Below are positions 25,315 to 34,014 of a DNA stretch of 64,000 nucleotides, piece after piece. The notes below the pieces were generated by a model. That model was given only the letters and a program-made list of their open reading frames with translations, had not been told where the DNA came from and did not search any database. Source of the DNA: JBFAPK01 sp040676675. Lineage in GTDB: Bacteria; Actinomycetota; Actinomycetes; Mycobacteriales; Micromonosporaceae. The position numbers and the translations under genes were made by a program. Location: the NCBI RefSeq assembly GCF_040676675.1, contig NZ_JBFAPK010000019.1, positions 89,018 to 153,017 on the forward strand, written 5' to 3'. Every line of letters begins with the position of its first letter. Within the stretch, counting starts at the first letter, position 1.

Positions 25315-25797
25315 TCAGGCGCCGAACCAGGCGGCCATGTCGAAGCTGAGCCCGCGTTCCGGGGCCATGGTGCGCAACGCCGCCTCCAGTTCGCGTAGTC
25401 GCTGCGGCCCGAGCCGCGCGGCCCAGCCGGCCCGCAGGTCGTCGAAGATCGCCGCCGACTGGGCGAGCGCGTCGATCCCGCGCGGCGTGAGCCGGACCAG
25501 CTTGCGCCGGGCGTCGTGCGCGTCGTCGACCCGTTCGACGTAGCCGAGGCGTTCCAGCCGTTCCACCGTCTTGCCGGCGGCCTGCTTGGAGACGCCGAGG
25601 CGGCGGCCGAGTTCGGTGGCGGTGGTGCCGTCGCGGCCGATCGCCTGCATCGCGAAGCCGTGGGCGGGGCGCATCTCGGGGTGTCCCCGGTCCGCCAGCT
25701 CGGCGTGCAACTGGTCGATGAGGGCACGGAAGTTGGCGAGCAGCAGCAGCGGCAGCTCGTAGCCGGGAGCGTCCCGAACGCCGGCCGGTTCAGTCAT
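25315..25797 (-). CDS. MarR-family transcriptional regulator
   Basis: A 160-residue MarR regulator. The winged helix spans about residues 45-120: GTTATELGRRLGVSKQAAGKTVERLERLGYVERVDD with the wing ARRKLVRLT. ATG 25797 gives a normal-length protein; upstream in-frame starts at 25881 (ATG) and 25896 (TTG) add an Ala/Pro-rich tail. It is divergent from the CMD-family gene, and two copies of a GACAAC-CAC-GTTGTC-type site lie in the shared region, so autoregulation and control of that gene are likely. A repeat CCTGACG/CGTCAGG around its stop could end transcription with pspM. Confidence 0.85.
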   Translation of the reverse strand: MTEPAGVRDAPGYELPLLLLANFRALIDQLHAELADRGHPEMRPAHGFAMQAIGRDGTTATELGRRLGVSKQAAGKTVERLERLGYVERVDDAHDARRKLVRLTPRGIDALAQSAAIFDDLRAGWAARLGPQRLRELEAALRTMAPERGLSFDMAAWFGA

Positions 25798-25880
25798 CGC
25801 CGCCGACCCGGCGGTTGCCGCGCCCGGCGCGGCCGACTCCGGCACACCCGCGGGCTCCGGCGACGCCGCCGGCTCGATCA

Positions 25881-25909
25881 TTGCCAAATTCGACAACCAC
25901 GTTTACTGT
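25881..25909 (+). promoter_or_regulatory. Promoter of the CMD-family gene
   Basis: TTGCCA (25881-25886), a 17-base spacer and TACTGT (25904-25909). The first MarR-type site lies within the spacer and the second covers the expected start point, a standard repression layout. Confidence 0.55.
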
Positions 25910-25927
25910 ACGGACAACCACGTTGTC
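25892..25927. promoter_or_regulatory. Duplicated MarR-type operator
   Basis: A perfect 6-3-6 palindrome GACAACCACGTTGTC at 25913-25927 and an imperfect copy GACAACCACGTTTAC at 25892-25906. The copies are 21 bp apart, two helical turns, so two dimers could bind the same DNA face between the divergent marR and CMD-family genes. Confidence 0.6.
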
Positions 25928-25985
25928 GATTCTACGGCGCGGCGGGGCGGTCCACACCGCTGGCCGCGCCGGGTACGGAGAAACC

Positions 25986-26552
25986 ATGTCCCAGACCGTA
26001 TTCGCCGACCACACCGTCGAGTCCGCCCCCGAGGCGGCGCGCGCCTCGATGCGCGCCACGACCAAGCACTTCGGGTACCTGCCGACGGCGGTCGCCCGGA
26101 TGGCCGAGGCGCCGGAGCTGCTGGAGGGCTTCCTCAGGGGCAACGCGCTCTTCGAGGCCAGCACGCTGGACCCGGTCGCCCGGGAGGTGCTCGTGCTCAC
26201 GATCGCGACCCGGAACCGCTGCCACCTCTGCGTGGCCATCCACACCGCCCGGCTCGCCGCGCTGGGCGTACCGGCCGAGCTCGTCGAGGCGTTGCGGGAA
26301 CAGCGACCGCTGGCCGATCAACGGCTGGCGGCGGTACAGCGCTTCACGCTGGAGGTGCTGGCGGACGCCGGCGCGGTACCGGACGAGTCGCTGGAGGCAT
26401 TCCTGGCCCACGGGTTCACGCGCCGCAACGCCCTCGAGGTCGTCCTCGGAATCGGCGTGTACACGATGTCGACCCTGGCCAACCGGCTCACCCGGGCGCC
26501 GCTCGACCCGCCGCTGGCCGCGTACGCCTGGCCGGAGCCGGCGGCGGCCTGA
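25986..26552 (+). CDS. Carboxymuconolactone decarboxylase/AhpD-like protein
   Basis: A 188-residue protein of the CMD/AhpD family. The redox-type motif is RNRCHLCVAIHTARLAALG, with the CHLC pair and the following His that in AhpD relays protons to peroxiredoxin systems. The region EVLVLTIATRNRCHLC is the typical helix start. This and the MarR neighbour suggest a peroxide, quinone or electrophile response. ATG 25986 is preceded by ACGGAGAAACC. After the stop, two imperfect copies of GGCGGCGACAYCCCGGC make a GC-rich 3' region before the convergent oxidase-like gene. Confidence 0.8.
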   Translation: MSQTVFADHTVESAPEAARASMRATTKHFGYLPTAVARMAEAPELLEGFLRGNALFEASTLDPVAREVLVLTIATRNRCHLCVAIHTARLAALGVPAELVEALREQRPLADQRLAAVQRFTLEVLADAGAVPDESLEAFLAHGFTRRNALEVVLGIGVYTMSTLANRLTRAPLDPPLAAYAWPEPAAA

Positions 26553-26640
26553 GCACCGTGGGCGGCGACATCCCGGCGGGCGGCGACACCCCGGCGGCGG
26601 CCAACAGCCGCCCGGGGCAACCAGCACGCCGGCGGGCGGC

Positions 26641-29600
26641 TCAGGCCGGCGTGGTCACCGAGACGGTGCCGGTGAAGGCCGACCCGCCGACGGGATTCAG
26701 CGCCTGGAGGCGGTAGTGGTAGGTGCGGCCCCGGGCCAGCCCGCTGACGGTGTGGCCGCGCGCGGTACCGGGAACGGTGACGCTGCTGAAACCGGTACTG
26801 AAGATCGGATCGGTGCCGCCGTGGAGGACGAAACCGCTGGTGGCGCCCGCCGGCTCCATCCGCCAGCGCAGCTCGATCGCGGCGGTGTCCGGGCCGGAGA
26901 CGCTCGCGGTGGCGGTGAGGCCCGCCGGTACCTCCGGCACGCCCGGGGCGATCGCGATGGCGATGTTCGACCAGGGTGAGACCGCGCCGAGATAGCGGGT
27001 GCGGACCCGGTAGTAGTAGGTGGTCTCCGGGGTCATCGTGGCGTCCACGTGGTCGGTGGCGACCGGTACGCCGGTGGTGGCGAGCCCGCTGGTGAAGGTC
27101 GGGTTGGTGGCGCGCTGGATGTCGACACCGGTGGCGAAGGACTGGTTCTGCCACGCCAGCGCCGCCCGCAGCGGCGGGTTGGCGGGGATCGCGACCGTCA
27201 GCCCGCTCGGGGCCAGCAGCCCCACCGCCGCGCTGGCGGTGTTCGACCAGGCGGAGTAGCCGGCCTGGTTCTCCGCCCGCAGACGGTAGTGGTACGTGGT
27301 CCGGGGCACCACGCTGGCGTCGGTGTACGCGCGGCTGCCCGCCGGTACGGCGAAGCTGGTCCGTCCGGTGGTGAAGGTGGCGTCGGTGGCCCGCTCGATC
27401 ACGCTGATGGTGGCCGCCGGGCGGGTCGCGTTGTTCGTCCAGACCAGCGCGACCGCCGGCAGCCGGGTCGGGCCGCCCGGCACCGGCGTGGCGGTCAGCC
27501 CGGTGGGCTGCGCGGGGCTGACCCGCAGCACCAGCGGGCGCCGGGCGTCGTGTTCCTGGTGGCCGAGGAGCTGGCTCTGCCAGGCGTACTCCCAGCCGAG
27601 GTTGGCGACCCGGTTGGTCACGGTCGCCGGCTGCCCCGTCTCCGGGGCGAGCTGGGTGAGGCCCTCGGTGCCGCCGGCGGGCCGGTGCGGGGCGTACGCC
27701 CGGACGCTGTCGCCGACCTTGAACGGCAGGCCGGCGGGGAGGACGGGGCGCAGCGCGACCACCACGTCCGTGCGCGGGTCGATCCGTACGGTCTCCTTCC
27801 AGCCCAGCTCGTTGCCGTCCGGCGGGTGGATCGCGCCGTCCCAGCCGACCCGGTTGACGACCTGCACGTTGCCCGGCTGGAAGTGCACGAACTGCGTCTC
27901 CGGGCCGGTGTTGCTGATCCGCCACAGCTGGGTACCGTCCCCGGCCGAGCCGACCGGCGCGGCCGGGTCGGACGGGAAGACGACCTCCGTGGGCGGATCG
28001 ACCGAGCGGAGCCCGACGCCGCCCGGACCGGCCGGCGCGTCGACCGGCGGCGCCACGCCGAGCAGGGTGCGCTCGCGCCCGTACGCGGCGTCGAAGGAGC
28101 GCTGGATCGTCTTGACGCGCACCGCCAGCGTCACCGGCCCGGTCCCGCCCGACGGGGCGAAGGTGACGGCGCGGTCGTGCACGGCGACCCGTACGTCCCG
28201 GCCGGTGGCGGTGCCGAACGCCGGGTCGTAGGCGCGCTGGGGGACGACCGGGGGCGGCTGGCTGGCCGCGTACGCGGCGGGGAGCCGCTCGGCCAGCGGG
28301 GCCGGGTCGAACGGCGCCGCCGGTTCGCCGGTCACCTGGAATTGCAGCAGGGTTCGCGTGTTCGGCCCCCAGCCGGGCCGGGTGGGCGGCGCCCCGCCCT
28401 GCTCGCGGCGGTCCGGCCCGCCGGTGCGGTGGTCGTACCGGGGGTCGAAGGCCGGCATCGGCGCGGGACAGTCGTTGTAGAGGATCACGTTCGAGCCGGG
28501 TGGTACGGCCGAGAAGTCGACCACCACGTCGGCCCGCTCCCCGGGGCCGAGCAGCAGCGTGTGCCCGGTGACGTTGAGCACGCCGCCGTCGCGCCGGTCG
28601 TACCCGTAGTCGACCGGCCGGGGGCGCAGCACCACCGGCGCCGGCAGCAGGCCGCCCTCGTTGCCGATCTGGATCCACTCCGGACCGGCCGCGCGGGGGT
28701 CCGGCACGCCGCCCTCGCGGGCGTCGGTCGGCCAGTCCGGGGGCAGTTCCCGGCCCGGCGTCGCCGCGACCATCGGTACCTCGCCGGCGGCGGCGTCGGC
28801 GAGCGAACCGTCCGGGTGCCACATCGGCCCGTCGGCGGCGGCCCGGTAGAGCTGGAGGTTGAGCGCGCGCTCGGTGCAGGCGTTGAGGATGCGCAACCGG
28901 TACGCCCGGGGGCTCACCCGCAGGTACGGGTAGGCGACGCCGTTGACCACCGGGGTGTCCAGGTACGCGGCCGGCACCGCCGACGGCGTCGGGGTGCCCG
29001 GCGCCAGCTCCGGCTGCGTCGGGTGGGCGGCCGGATCGTGGTACGGGTTGGGGACCGGGCCGTGCGCCGGCGGCGGCCCGGACGGCCAGCACCAGGGCCC
29101 GTAGTCCCAGCGTCCGGTGGGGTTCCGGCCGCTGCCGTGCCCCGGGTTCTGCCGGGGCAGGTAGACGTGCGGGAACCAGAGGCTGCCCCGGTCGCCCCAG
29201 CGGGACACGTCCCAGGTCGGGTCCTGGGCGGCCAACTGGGCGGCGTCCGGCACGAACGTCTTGTCCTGGATCACCAGCGGGATCTGCTCGGCCGGCACCG
29301 CGCCGTCCGCGACGAGCTGGCGCTCGACCGGGTCCTCCAGCAGGTAGAGCGCGAGCGCCCCGGCGTAGAGGTTGAGCCGGCCGATCCCCTCGGCCTGGTC
29401 GTGGAACCAGAGCAGCCGGGCGCTGGCCCGGTTCGGGTAGTACAGGGTCACCGCCCCCGGCCCGGGGTCGGGCATGTCCGGCACGCGGGCGTAGCCGGGC
29501 CCGCGCGGGTAGGACGTCTCCTCGCCGGCCGGGGCGAACCACTGCCGCGCCGAGCCGGCGCTGATCCAGGCGGTCGTGGCGCCGGCCAGGTGCAGCACCG

Positions 29601-30249
29601 CCCGGTTCTGCGGGTACGCCTCGGCGCCGCCGAGCGGGCCGGTGCCGGCCCCGGGCAGGGTCGGGTCCACCGGCAGGAAGAGCCGCCCCGCCGGGCCGGT
29701 CGGCAGCCGGTTGACGAACTTCACCCGTACCGGTCGGTCCCGCCGGGCGCGGATCACCGGCCCGAGGTAGCAGGGGCGCGCGGGCGGGGCGACCGTGTTG
29801 TGCCCGCCGCGGTCCGTACCGTTGTTGATCTGCCGGTACCCGCGCAGCCGGGTCGCCGGGAGGTCCCGGTGCATCCGCTGGGTGTACTCCTCCAGGGCGA
29901 TCTCGTAGTAGTCGCTGCCCGGATAGGTCACCGTGTCGGGTACCGCGACCGGCAGATGGTTGCCGAGGTCGTTCGTGCCGGCCGGGCCGAGGCCGGGCAG
30001 CGAGTCGACGAACTTGCGGATCCCGGTGCCCCGCTGCACCTCCCCGGACGGGTCGAGCCGGGGCAGCGGGCTGGTGGCGTAGTGCGGGACGGGACCGAAG
30101 TAGTCCGGGTGGGCGGAGGGGCTCAGCCCGGCGCCCGGCACCGGGGGATCGGCACCGGTACGGGCCGCCGGTACGGGCGGGTCGGTCGCGGTGCGGCCGG
30201 CTCCGGGCTCCTCCCGCCGGCCGGAACGGCCGGTCCACTTCCTGAACAT
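26641..30249 (-). CDS. Multicopper-oxidase-like protein lacking copper ligands, with three fibronectin III domains
   Basis: A 1202-residue protein. The first 910 residues follow the CotA/bilirubin-oxidase type of multicopper oxidase: ATTAWISAGSARQWFAPAGEE, AEGIGRLNLYAGALALYLLED, HPPDGNELGWKETVRIDP. The copper motifs are altered: HLHGG reads HLAGA (near residue 220), HDHA reads HDQA (near 281), the HPxHxH motif reads QFVHFQ (near 789) and the final HCH with its cysteine reads WQSQLLGHQEHD (near 890). Residues about 912-1202 are three fibronectin type III repeats with TYHYRLRAEN-like strands. No signal peptide is seen after the ATG at 30249. Without these ligands it is unlikely to be a normal oxidase; it may be a binding or structural protein. 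Usual family length is 450-650. Confidence 0.8.
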   Translation of the reverse strand: MFRKWTGRSGRREEPGAGRTATDPPVPAARTGADPPVPGAGLSPSAHPDYFGPVPHYATSPLPRLDPSGEVQRGTGIRKFVDSLPGLGPAGTNDLGNHLPVAVPDTVTYPGSDYYEIALEEYTQRMHRDLPATRLRGYRQINNGTDRGGHNTVAPPARPCYLGPVIRARRDRPVRVKFVNRLPTGPAGRLFLPVDPTLPGAGTGPLGGAEAYPQNRAVLHLAGATTAWISAGSARQWFAPAGEETSYPRGPGYARVPDMPDPGPGAVTLYYPNRASARLLWFHDQAEGIGRLNLYAGALALYLLEDPVERQLVADGAVPAEQIPLVIQDKTFVPDAAQLAAQDPTWDVSRWGDRGSLWFPHVYLPRQNPGHGSGRNPTGRWDYGPWCWPSGPPPAHGPVPNPYHDPAAHPTQPELAPGTPTPSAVPAAYLDTPVVNGVAYPYLRVSPRAYRLRILNACTERALNLQLYRAAADGPMWHPDGSLADAAAGEVPMVAATPGRELPPDWPTDAREGGVPDPRAAGPEWIQIGNEGGLLPAPVVLRPRPVDYGYDRRDGGVLNVTGHTLLLGPGERADVVVDFSAVPPGSNVILYNDCPAPMPAFDPRYDHRTGGPDRREQGGAPPTRPGWGPNTRTLLQFQVTGEPAAPFDPAPLAERLPAAYAASQPPPVVPQRAYDPAFGTATGRDVRVAVHDRAVTFAPSGGTGPVTLAVRVKTIQRSFDAAYGRERTLLGVAPPVDAPAGPGGVGLRSVDPPTEVVFPSDPAAPVGSAGDGTQLWRISNTGPETQFVHFQPGNVQVVNRVGWDGAIHPPDGNELGWKETVRIDPRTDVVVALRPVLPAGLPFKVGDSVRAYAPHRPAGGTEGLTQLAPETGQPATVTNRVANLGWEYAWQSQLLGHQEHDARRPLVLRVSPAQPTGLTATPVPGGPTRLPAVALVWTNNATRPAATISVIERATDATFTTGRTSFAVPAGSRAYTDASVVPRTTYHYRLRAENQAGYSAWSNTASAAVGLLAPSGLTVAIPANPPLRAALAWQNQSFATGVDIQRATNPTFTSGLATTGVPVATDHVDATMTPETTYYYRVRTRYLGAVSPWSNIAIAIAPGVPEVPAGLTATASVSGPDTAAIELRWRMEPAGATSGFVLHGGTDPIFSTGFSSVTVPGTARGHTVSGLARGRTYHYRLQALNPVGGSAFTGTVSVTTPA

Positions 30250-30476
30250 CGCACCCGCCTCCCCCCACCCGCCGGTGGCCCTCCGCGCCCGGCTCCGGCC
30301 GGTCGGCGCCGCCCCGCCGCGGCATCGCCTGGTCACCCGCAAACTGACAAACGGCGGGCGCGGGCGGCGGGATACGTGCCGGGGTTGCCGGATGGGGCGG
30401 ATACCGGCACCGGGGCACAGTCCGGACGCGGTTGGGTGTGACGGCTCGCGACGGAGGCGCCTTCCCGAACACCTTC

Positions 30477-31268
30477 TCAGGGGGCTGGCTGGCACGACGG
30501 GCACCAGTACGTAACCCGTTCGCCCTGCTCCTGGCCACGGACGGGGGTACCGCAGCGCCGGCAGGGCTCGCCGCGGCGGCCGTACACGTAGCTGGTCTGG
30601 CCCCGGCGCAGCGAGCCGGTGGTGCTCTGCGCCCAGCGTCCCCGGTTCGCCGCCAGCAGCCGCTGGGCCAGCGCCACGACGCCCGGGAGGTCGGGTACGT
30701 CGTGGACCGGGGTCCACGGCCAGAGGCCGCGCAGGAAGAGCAGCTCGCTCTTGTAGAGGTTGCCCACCCCGGCCAGGTTCGCCTGGTCGAGCAGGGCCTC
30801 GGCGATGGTCGTGTCCGGGTGCCCGGCCAGCCGGCGTACCGCCTCGGCCGGGTCCCAGTCGGGGCCGAGCAGGTCCGGGCCGAGCCGCCCGACCAGGGTC
30901 TCCTCCTCGGCCGTGGGCACCAGCGCCAACTCGTGCAGGTGGTAGCCGACCGCCACCGCGTCGGCGGTGCGCAGCACCACCCGGATCTGGTGGGCCGGGC
31001 GGGCCGCCCAGCGCTCGCCCGGGGCGTACGCCCGCCAGGCGCCGTCCATCCGCAGGTGCGAGTGCAGCGTCCGGCGCTGCTCGCCGGCCGGATCGGCGAG
31101 TCGTAGCAGCAGGTGCTTGCCCCGGCTCACCGACTCCAGCACCCGCCAGCCGGCCAGGCGCGTCGCGGCGAGCTGCGGTACCCGGAAGTCCGCGGCGGTC
31201 AGCCGCCCGCCGGCCAGCGCGCGGTGCAGTGCGCGGGCCGTGTTCCAGACGGTGTCGCCCTCGGGCAT
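30477..31268 (-). CDS. nei2: Endonuclease VIII-like DNA glycosylase (Nei2)
   Basis: A 263-residue Fpg/Nei-family DNA glycosylase that removes oxidised bases and cleaves the abasic site. It begins MPEGDTVWNTARALHRAL: the Pro after Met is the catalytic nucleophile and the Glu next to it is invariant. The helix-two-turn-helix is LLDQANLAGVGNLYKSELLF. The C-terminal zinc finger has CRRC and CPSC. PEGDTVW is the actinobacterial Nei2 signature (as in Rv3297). ATG 31268 is required because the catalytic Pro must be residue 2. It stands alone, divergent from a secreted SH3 protein. Confidence 0.88.
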   Translation of the reverse strand: MPEGDTVWNTARALHRALAGGRLTAADFRVPQLAATRLAGWRVLESVSRGKHLLLRLADPAGEQRRTLHSHLRMDGAWRAYAPGERWAARPAHQIRVVLRTADAVAVGYHLHELALVPTAEEETLVGRLGPDLLGPDWDPAEAVRRLAGHPDTTIAEALLDQANLAGVGNLYKSELLFLRGLWPWTPVHDVPDLPGVVALAQRLLAANRGRWAQSTTGSLRRGQTSYVYGRRGEPCRRCGTPVRGQEQGERVTYWCPSCQPAP

Positions 31269-31384
31269 CCCCCAATCGTGCCCACCGGCCGCTCCGAACG
31301 CCACCACCGCCCGCCGTGCCCGCCCGCCGCGGCTTGCAGGTTTTCTTCTTGACTCCGGACGATGATCGGTGCTTTTCTACACAT

Positions 31385-31396
31385 CGTCGGCCGACG
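31385..31396. promoter_or_regulatory. Palindrome upstream of the secreted SH3 protein
   Basis: CGTCGGCCGACG, a perfect 12-bp palindrome within an AT-richer stretch (GGTTTTCTTCTTGACT upstream) 60 bases before the start of the secreted protein. A TTGACT that could be a -35 element lies at about 31349. Operator function is inference. Confidence 0.3.
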
Positions 31397-31456
31397 CATC
31401 GAAAATCCTCGACCCCGAGCGCCGCCGGAACGGCTGTGGCGGCAAGGAGAACCCCG

Positions 31457-32683
31457 ATGACGTACCGCAGATCCCGTCCGACCCTGGCCGCCCTGGCCGG
31501 CACCGTCGTCGCCGTGCTGGCCGCCGCGCCGGCCGTGGCCGCGCCCGCCGCGCCCGCCAGCCCGCCGGCCGAGGGCAACGAGTGGACCGCCGACCTCGGC
31601 ACCGTCGACGCCGACGACGTCAACGTCGGGACCGGCGCGGCCGGGCTCCGGCTGGCCGACCCGAACCCGTCCCGGGCCGGCCGGCGGGCCGCCGCCGAGG
31701 GCATGCTGCTGCTCACCCCGCACCGGCTCGCCACCCCGGCCAACCGGGTACGCGCCGAGCTGGCCGCCGCCGCCCGCCCGGGCGGCGGCGCCGAGGTCGA
31801 GGTACGCGGGCTGCGCGGGGCGGACTGGACCGAGTGGCGTACCGCCACCGCGACCGCGCCCGCCGTCTTCGACCGCCCGGTCGACCAGGTCCAGGCGCGG
31901 ATCGTGCTGACCGCCGAGCGGCCCGAGGCCGCCCCGACCGCCAGCGCCCTGCGGCTGCGCGCCGACTCGGTCGCCGTCACCGCGGCGGCCACCCCCGGGC
32001 TGACCTACCAGGTCTACGCCACCCGGGAGGGGCTGGTCGGTGGCATGACCGCCAACGGGCACGTGATCACCTCACGGGACCACTTCGTCTCCTTCCCCTC
32101 GGCGCGCAGCCTGTCGCCCAAGAACACCGGCGACTACACGGCGAAGGTCTGCACCACCAGCGGCAGCCGCTGCGAGTACGCGCCGGTCTGGGAGCGCGGC
32201 CCGTGGAACCTGCGGGACGACTACTGGAACCCGCCGACCGTCCGCGAGACCTTCGCCGACCTGCCCCAGGGCAAGCCGGAGGCGCAGGCCGCGTACCAGG
32301 ACGGCTACAACGGCGGCAAGAACGACCGGGGCAGCACGGTGGCCAACCCGGCCGGGATCGACCTGGCCGACGGCACCTTCTGGGACGGGCTGCTGCTCAC
32401 CAACAACGCCTGGGTGAACGTCTCCTACCTCTGGACCGGCACCGGCTCCCGGGGCACCGTCGGCAGCGGGCCGCTCAACATCCGTAGCGGCCCGGGGACC
32501 AGCTACGCGGTCAAGGGCCTGGCCGCGCAGTACGCCAAGGTGCCGATCGAGTGCTGGGTGACCGGTACCTCCGTGGCCGGCCCGTACGGCACCACCACCC
32601 GCTGGGACCGGCTCGCCACCGGCGAGTTCGTCAGCCACTCGTACATCTCGGCCACCACCGGCGAGGCCGTACCCGCCTGCTGA
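31457..32683 (+). CDS. Secreted protein with C-terminal bacterial SH3 domain
   Basis: A 408-residue secreted protein. A signal peptide spans about residues 1-29 (basic start, hydrophobic core, cleavage near AVAAPAAP). The middle region has conserved-looking blocks: YATREGLVGGMTANGH, APVWERGPWNLRDDYWNPP, and GIDLADGTFWDGLLLTNN. Residues about 330-408 are an SH3b domain (GPLNIRSGPGTSYAVKGLA), a wall-binding fold. The two Cys pairs suggest disulfides outside the cell. No catalytic residues can be assigned; similar proteins are common in Streptomyces and Micromonospora. Start ATG 31457 after CAAGGAGAACC. A good intrinsic terminator follows. Confidence 0.8.
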   Translation: MTYRRSRPTLAALAGTVVAVLAAAPAVAAPAAPASPPAEGNEWTADLGTVDADDVNVGTGAAGLRLADPNPSRAGRRAAAEGMLLLTPHRLATPANRVRAELAAAARPGGGAEVEVRGLRGADWTEWRTATATAPAVFDRPVDQVQARIVLTAERPEAAPTASALRLRADSVAVTAAATPGLTYQVYATREGLVGGMTANGHVITSRDHFVSFPSARSLSPKNTGDYTAKVCTTSGSRCEYAPVWERGPWNLRDDYWNPPTVRETFADLPQGKPEAQAAYQDGYNGGKNDRGSTVANPAGIDLADGTFWDGLLLTNNAWVNVSYLWTGTGSRGTVGSGPLNIRSGPGTSYAVKGLAAQYAKVPIECWVTGTSVAGPYGTTTRWDRLATGEFVSHSYISATTGEAVPAC

Positions 32684-32695
32684 GCCCGAACCGCG

Positions 32696-32735
32696 AACAC
32701 CGCCCGCCGGACGCTCACCCGACGGGCGGTGTTTT
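32696..32735 (+). terminator. Intrinsic terminator
   Basis: A perfect 11-bp stem (AACACCGCCCG with CGGGCGGTGTT) with a 16-base loop, followed by TTTT within GTTTTCG. It is 13 bases after the stop of the SH3 protein and is the clearest rho-independent terminator in the window. Confidence 0.85.
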
Positions 32736-32763
32736 CGCATTGCGCGCGCCGCGACCACCGAAA

Positions 32764-32832
32764 GGTGGGGCCCGGCGTCACCGGCGAAGACATCAAGCCT
32801 GACGGGATTCGCCGGGGACGCCGGGCCCGACC
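32764..32832 (+). repeat. Dispersed hairpin element, copy 3 (compensated stem)
   Basis: The same element and orientation as copy 1, with a conserved loop core GACATCAAGCCTGACGGGATTC. The stem differs: the CCACCGTG segment of copy 1 is replaced by CCGGCGTC on one arm and GACGCCGG on the other, so pairing is kept. It lies behind the terminator of the SH3 protein and before the CPCC gene. Confidence 0.85.
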
Positions 32833-32879
32833 CGGAGCAAAGGCGCGCCGCGCGGCGGGCCCGGCGCGGCCGCGGAACG

Positions 32880-33125
32880 TCAGGGCTGTTCGTCCGGGCG
32901 CGGCGCCCGGACCATCTCCTGGTAGCGCGGGTGGCTGGCGCCGTAGATGGCGAAGTTCAGCCGGGCGTCGGTCAGGCTCAACTCACCGTTCGGCCCGCCC
33001 CGCACCACGTCCGCGTCGGGGTCGCCCTGCCCGTCGTTGGTCCAGAAACAGACCGGGCAGGTGCCGGCCCCGGTCCGGTAACCGCAGCAGGGACAGAGTT
33101 CGACGTCGATCGAGTGCTGAGCCAC
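32880..33125 (-). CDS. CPCC-family cysteine-rich protein
   Basis: An 81-residue protein of the cysteine-rich CPCC family. It starts after a GTG with LCPCCGYRTG and CPVCFW, two CxxC-type pairs that probably bind zinc, followed by NDGQGDPDADVVRGGPNGELSLTDARLNF and YGASHPRY. The family is often found near toxins or as a small accessory protein; no function is established. It stands between hairpin copy 3 and the SAM hydrolase gene, with 59 bases to the latter. Confidence 0.82.
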   Translation of the reverse strand: MAQHSIDVELCPCCGYRTGAGTCPVCFWTNDGQGDPDADVVRGGPNGELSLTDARLNFAIYGASHPRYQEMVRAPRPDEQP

Positions 33126-33184
33126 GGACTAGAGCATTCCACAGCGGGCGGGACCGGCGCGCCATCGACATCCGCGTTTCGCCC

Positions 33185-34003
33185 TCAATGATCGACTGTG
33201 TCCCGAGGGGCGGGATCGGGCGCGTCGGCGACCCGGATGATCTCGCCTGGGGCGACCCCGAGCCGCCGGTCGGCGCGGCCGGTGTTGACCGCGATCGCGA
33301 CCAGGCCGGCGGAGTCGGGATAGACGACCAGCTCGCCCACGGGCACCTCGCCGAACGTGCTGGCCCGGGTCGCGCGCAGCGGCCCCACCAGCAGCGCGCG
33401 CCCCAGCCGTGCCAGGCTCGCCGCCGGGGCGGCGAGCTGTACGTTGCCGAAGTGGTCCACCGTCAGCACCTGGGCCTCCAGCCACCCGTCGCCGCTGGCG
33501 ACCACCGGTTCCGGGAGCCGGACCAGGCTCGCCGGGTCGATCGCGGTACCGGCGGCGGCCAGCGGCGCGCCGAGCGCCAGCCGCGCCGCCGCCGGGGCGA
33601 AGACGTCCCGGCCGTGGAAGGTGGCCGAGACGCCGGCCGGGAACCACTCGGGGTTGGTCAGCTCCACCGCGGCGTCCACCCCGCCCAGTGTCTCCGCCGC
33701 CCACGGCAGCAGCCCGTTGTCCGGCCCGACGAGCACCCCGCCGGGCGTACCGACCGCCACCCCGCGCCGGGCGGTACCCACGCCGGGGTCGACCACGGCG
33801 ACGTGCACCGCCGGCGGCAGGTACCCGACGGTCTGGGCCAACACCGCCGCGCCCCGGGTCACGTCGGCCGGCGGTATCTCGTGCGTGACGTCGATGACCC
33901 GTACCGCCGGGGCGATCCGGGCGATCACCCCGTGGCAGGCGGCGACGAAACCGTCGGAGCGGCCGTAGTCGGTGGTGAGGCTGATCCAGCCGTAACCGGA
34001 CAC
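33185..34003 (-). CDS. SAM hydrolase (DUF62 / SAM hydroxide adenosyltransferase)
   Basis: A 272-residue DUF62 protein, related to fluorinase and chlorinase (SalL) but of the type that hydrolyses S-adenosylmethionine to adenosine and methionine. The Asp-Arg-His triad of the hydrolases is present: D72 in VVDPGVGTARRG, R79, and H130 in FHGRDVF, with spacings like those of archaeal DUF62 proteins; halogenases lack this triad. The start is MSGYGWISLTTDYGRSDGF from a GTG at 34003. Its start lies 11 bases after the stop of the LLM oxidoreductase, so the two are co-transcribed. The metabolic reason for the pairing is unclear. Confidence 0.82.
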   Translation of the reverse strand: MSGYGWISLTTDYGRSDGFVAACHGVIARIAPAVRVIDVTHEIPPADVTRGAAVLAQTVGYLPPAVHVAVVDPGVGTARRGVAVGTPGGVLVGPDNGLLPWAAETLGGVDAAVELTNPEWFPAGVSATFHGRDVFAPAAARLALGAPLAAAGTAIDPASLVRLPEPVVASGDGWLEAQVLTVDHFGNVQLAAPAASLARLGRALLVGPLRATRASTFGEVPVGELVVYPDSAGLVAIAVNTGRADRRLGVAPGEIIRVADAPDPAPRDTVDH

Positions 34004-34014
34004 GACGGCGTCGC

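Noticed and set aside
27049..30441. A 1130-codon plus-strand open frame opposite the oxidase-like gene
   Set aside because: Its product is an Arg/Gly/Pro/Val-rich antisense shadow with no family motifs; the minus-strand frame has clear domain structure.
33185..34003. DUF62 protein as a fluorinase or chlorinase
   Set aside because: The Asp-Arg-His triad of SAM hydrolases is present, which halogenases lack, and no halometabolite genes are nearby.
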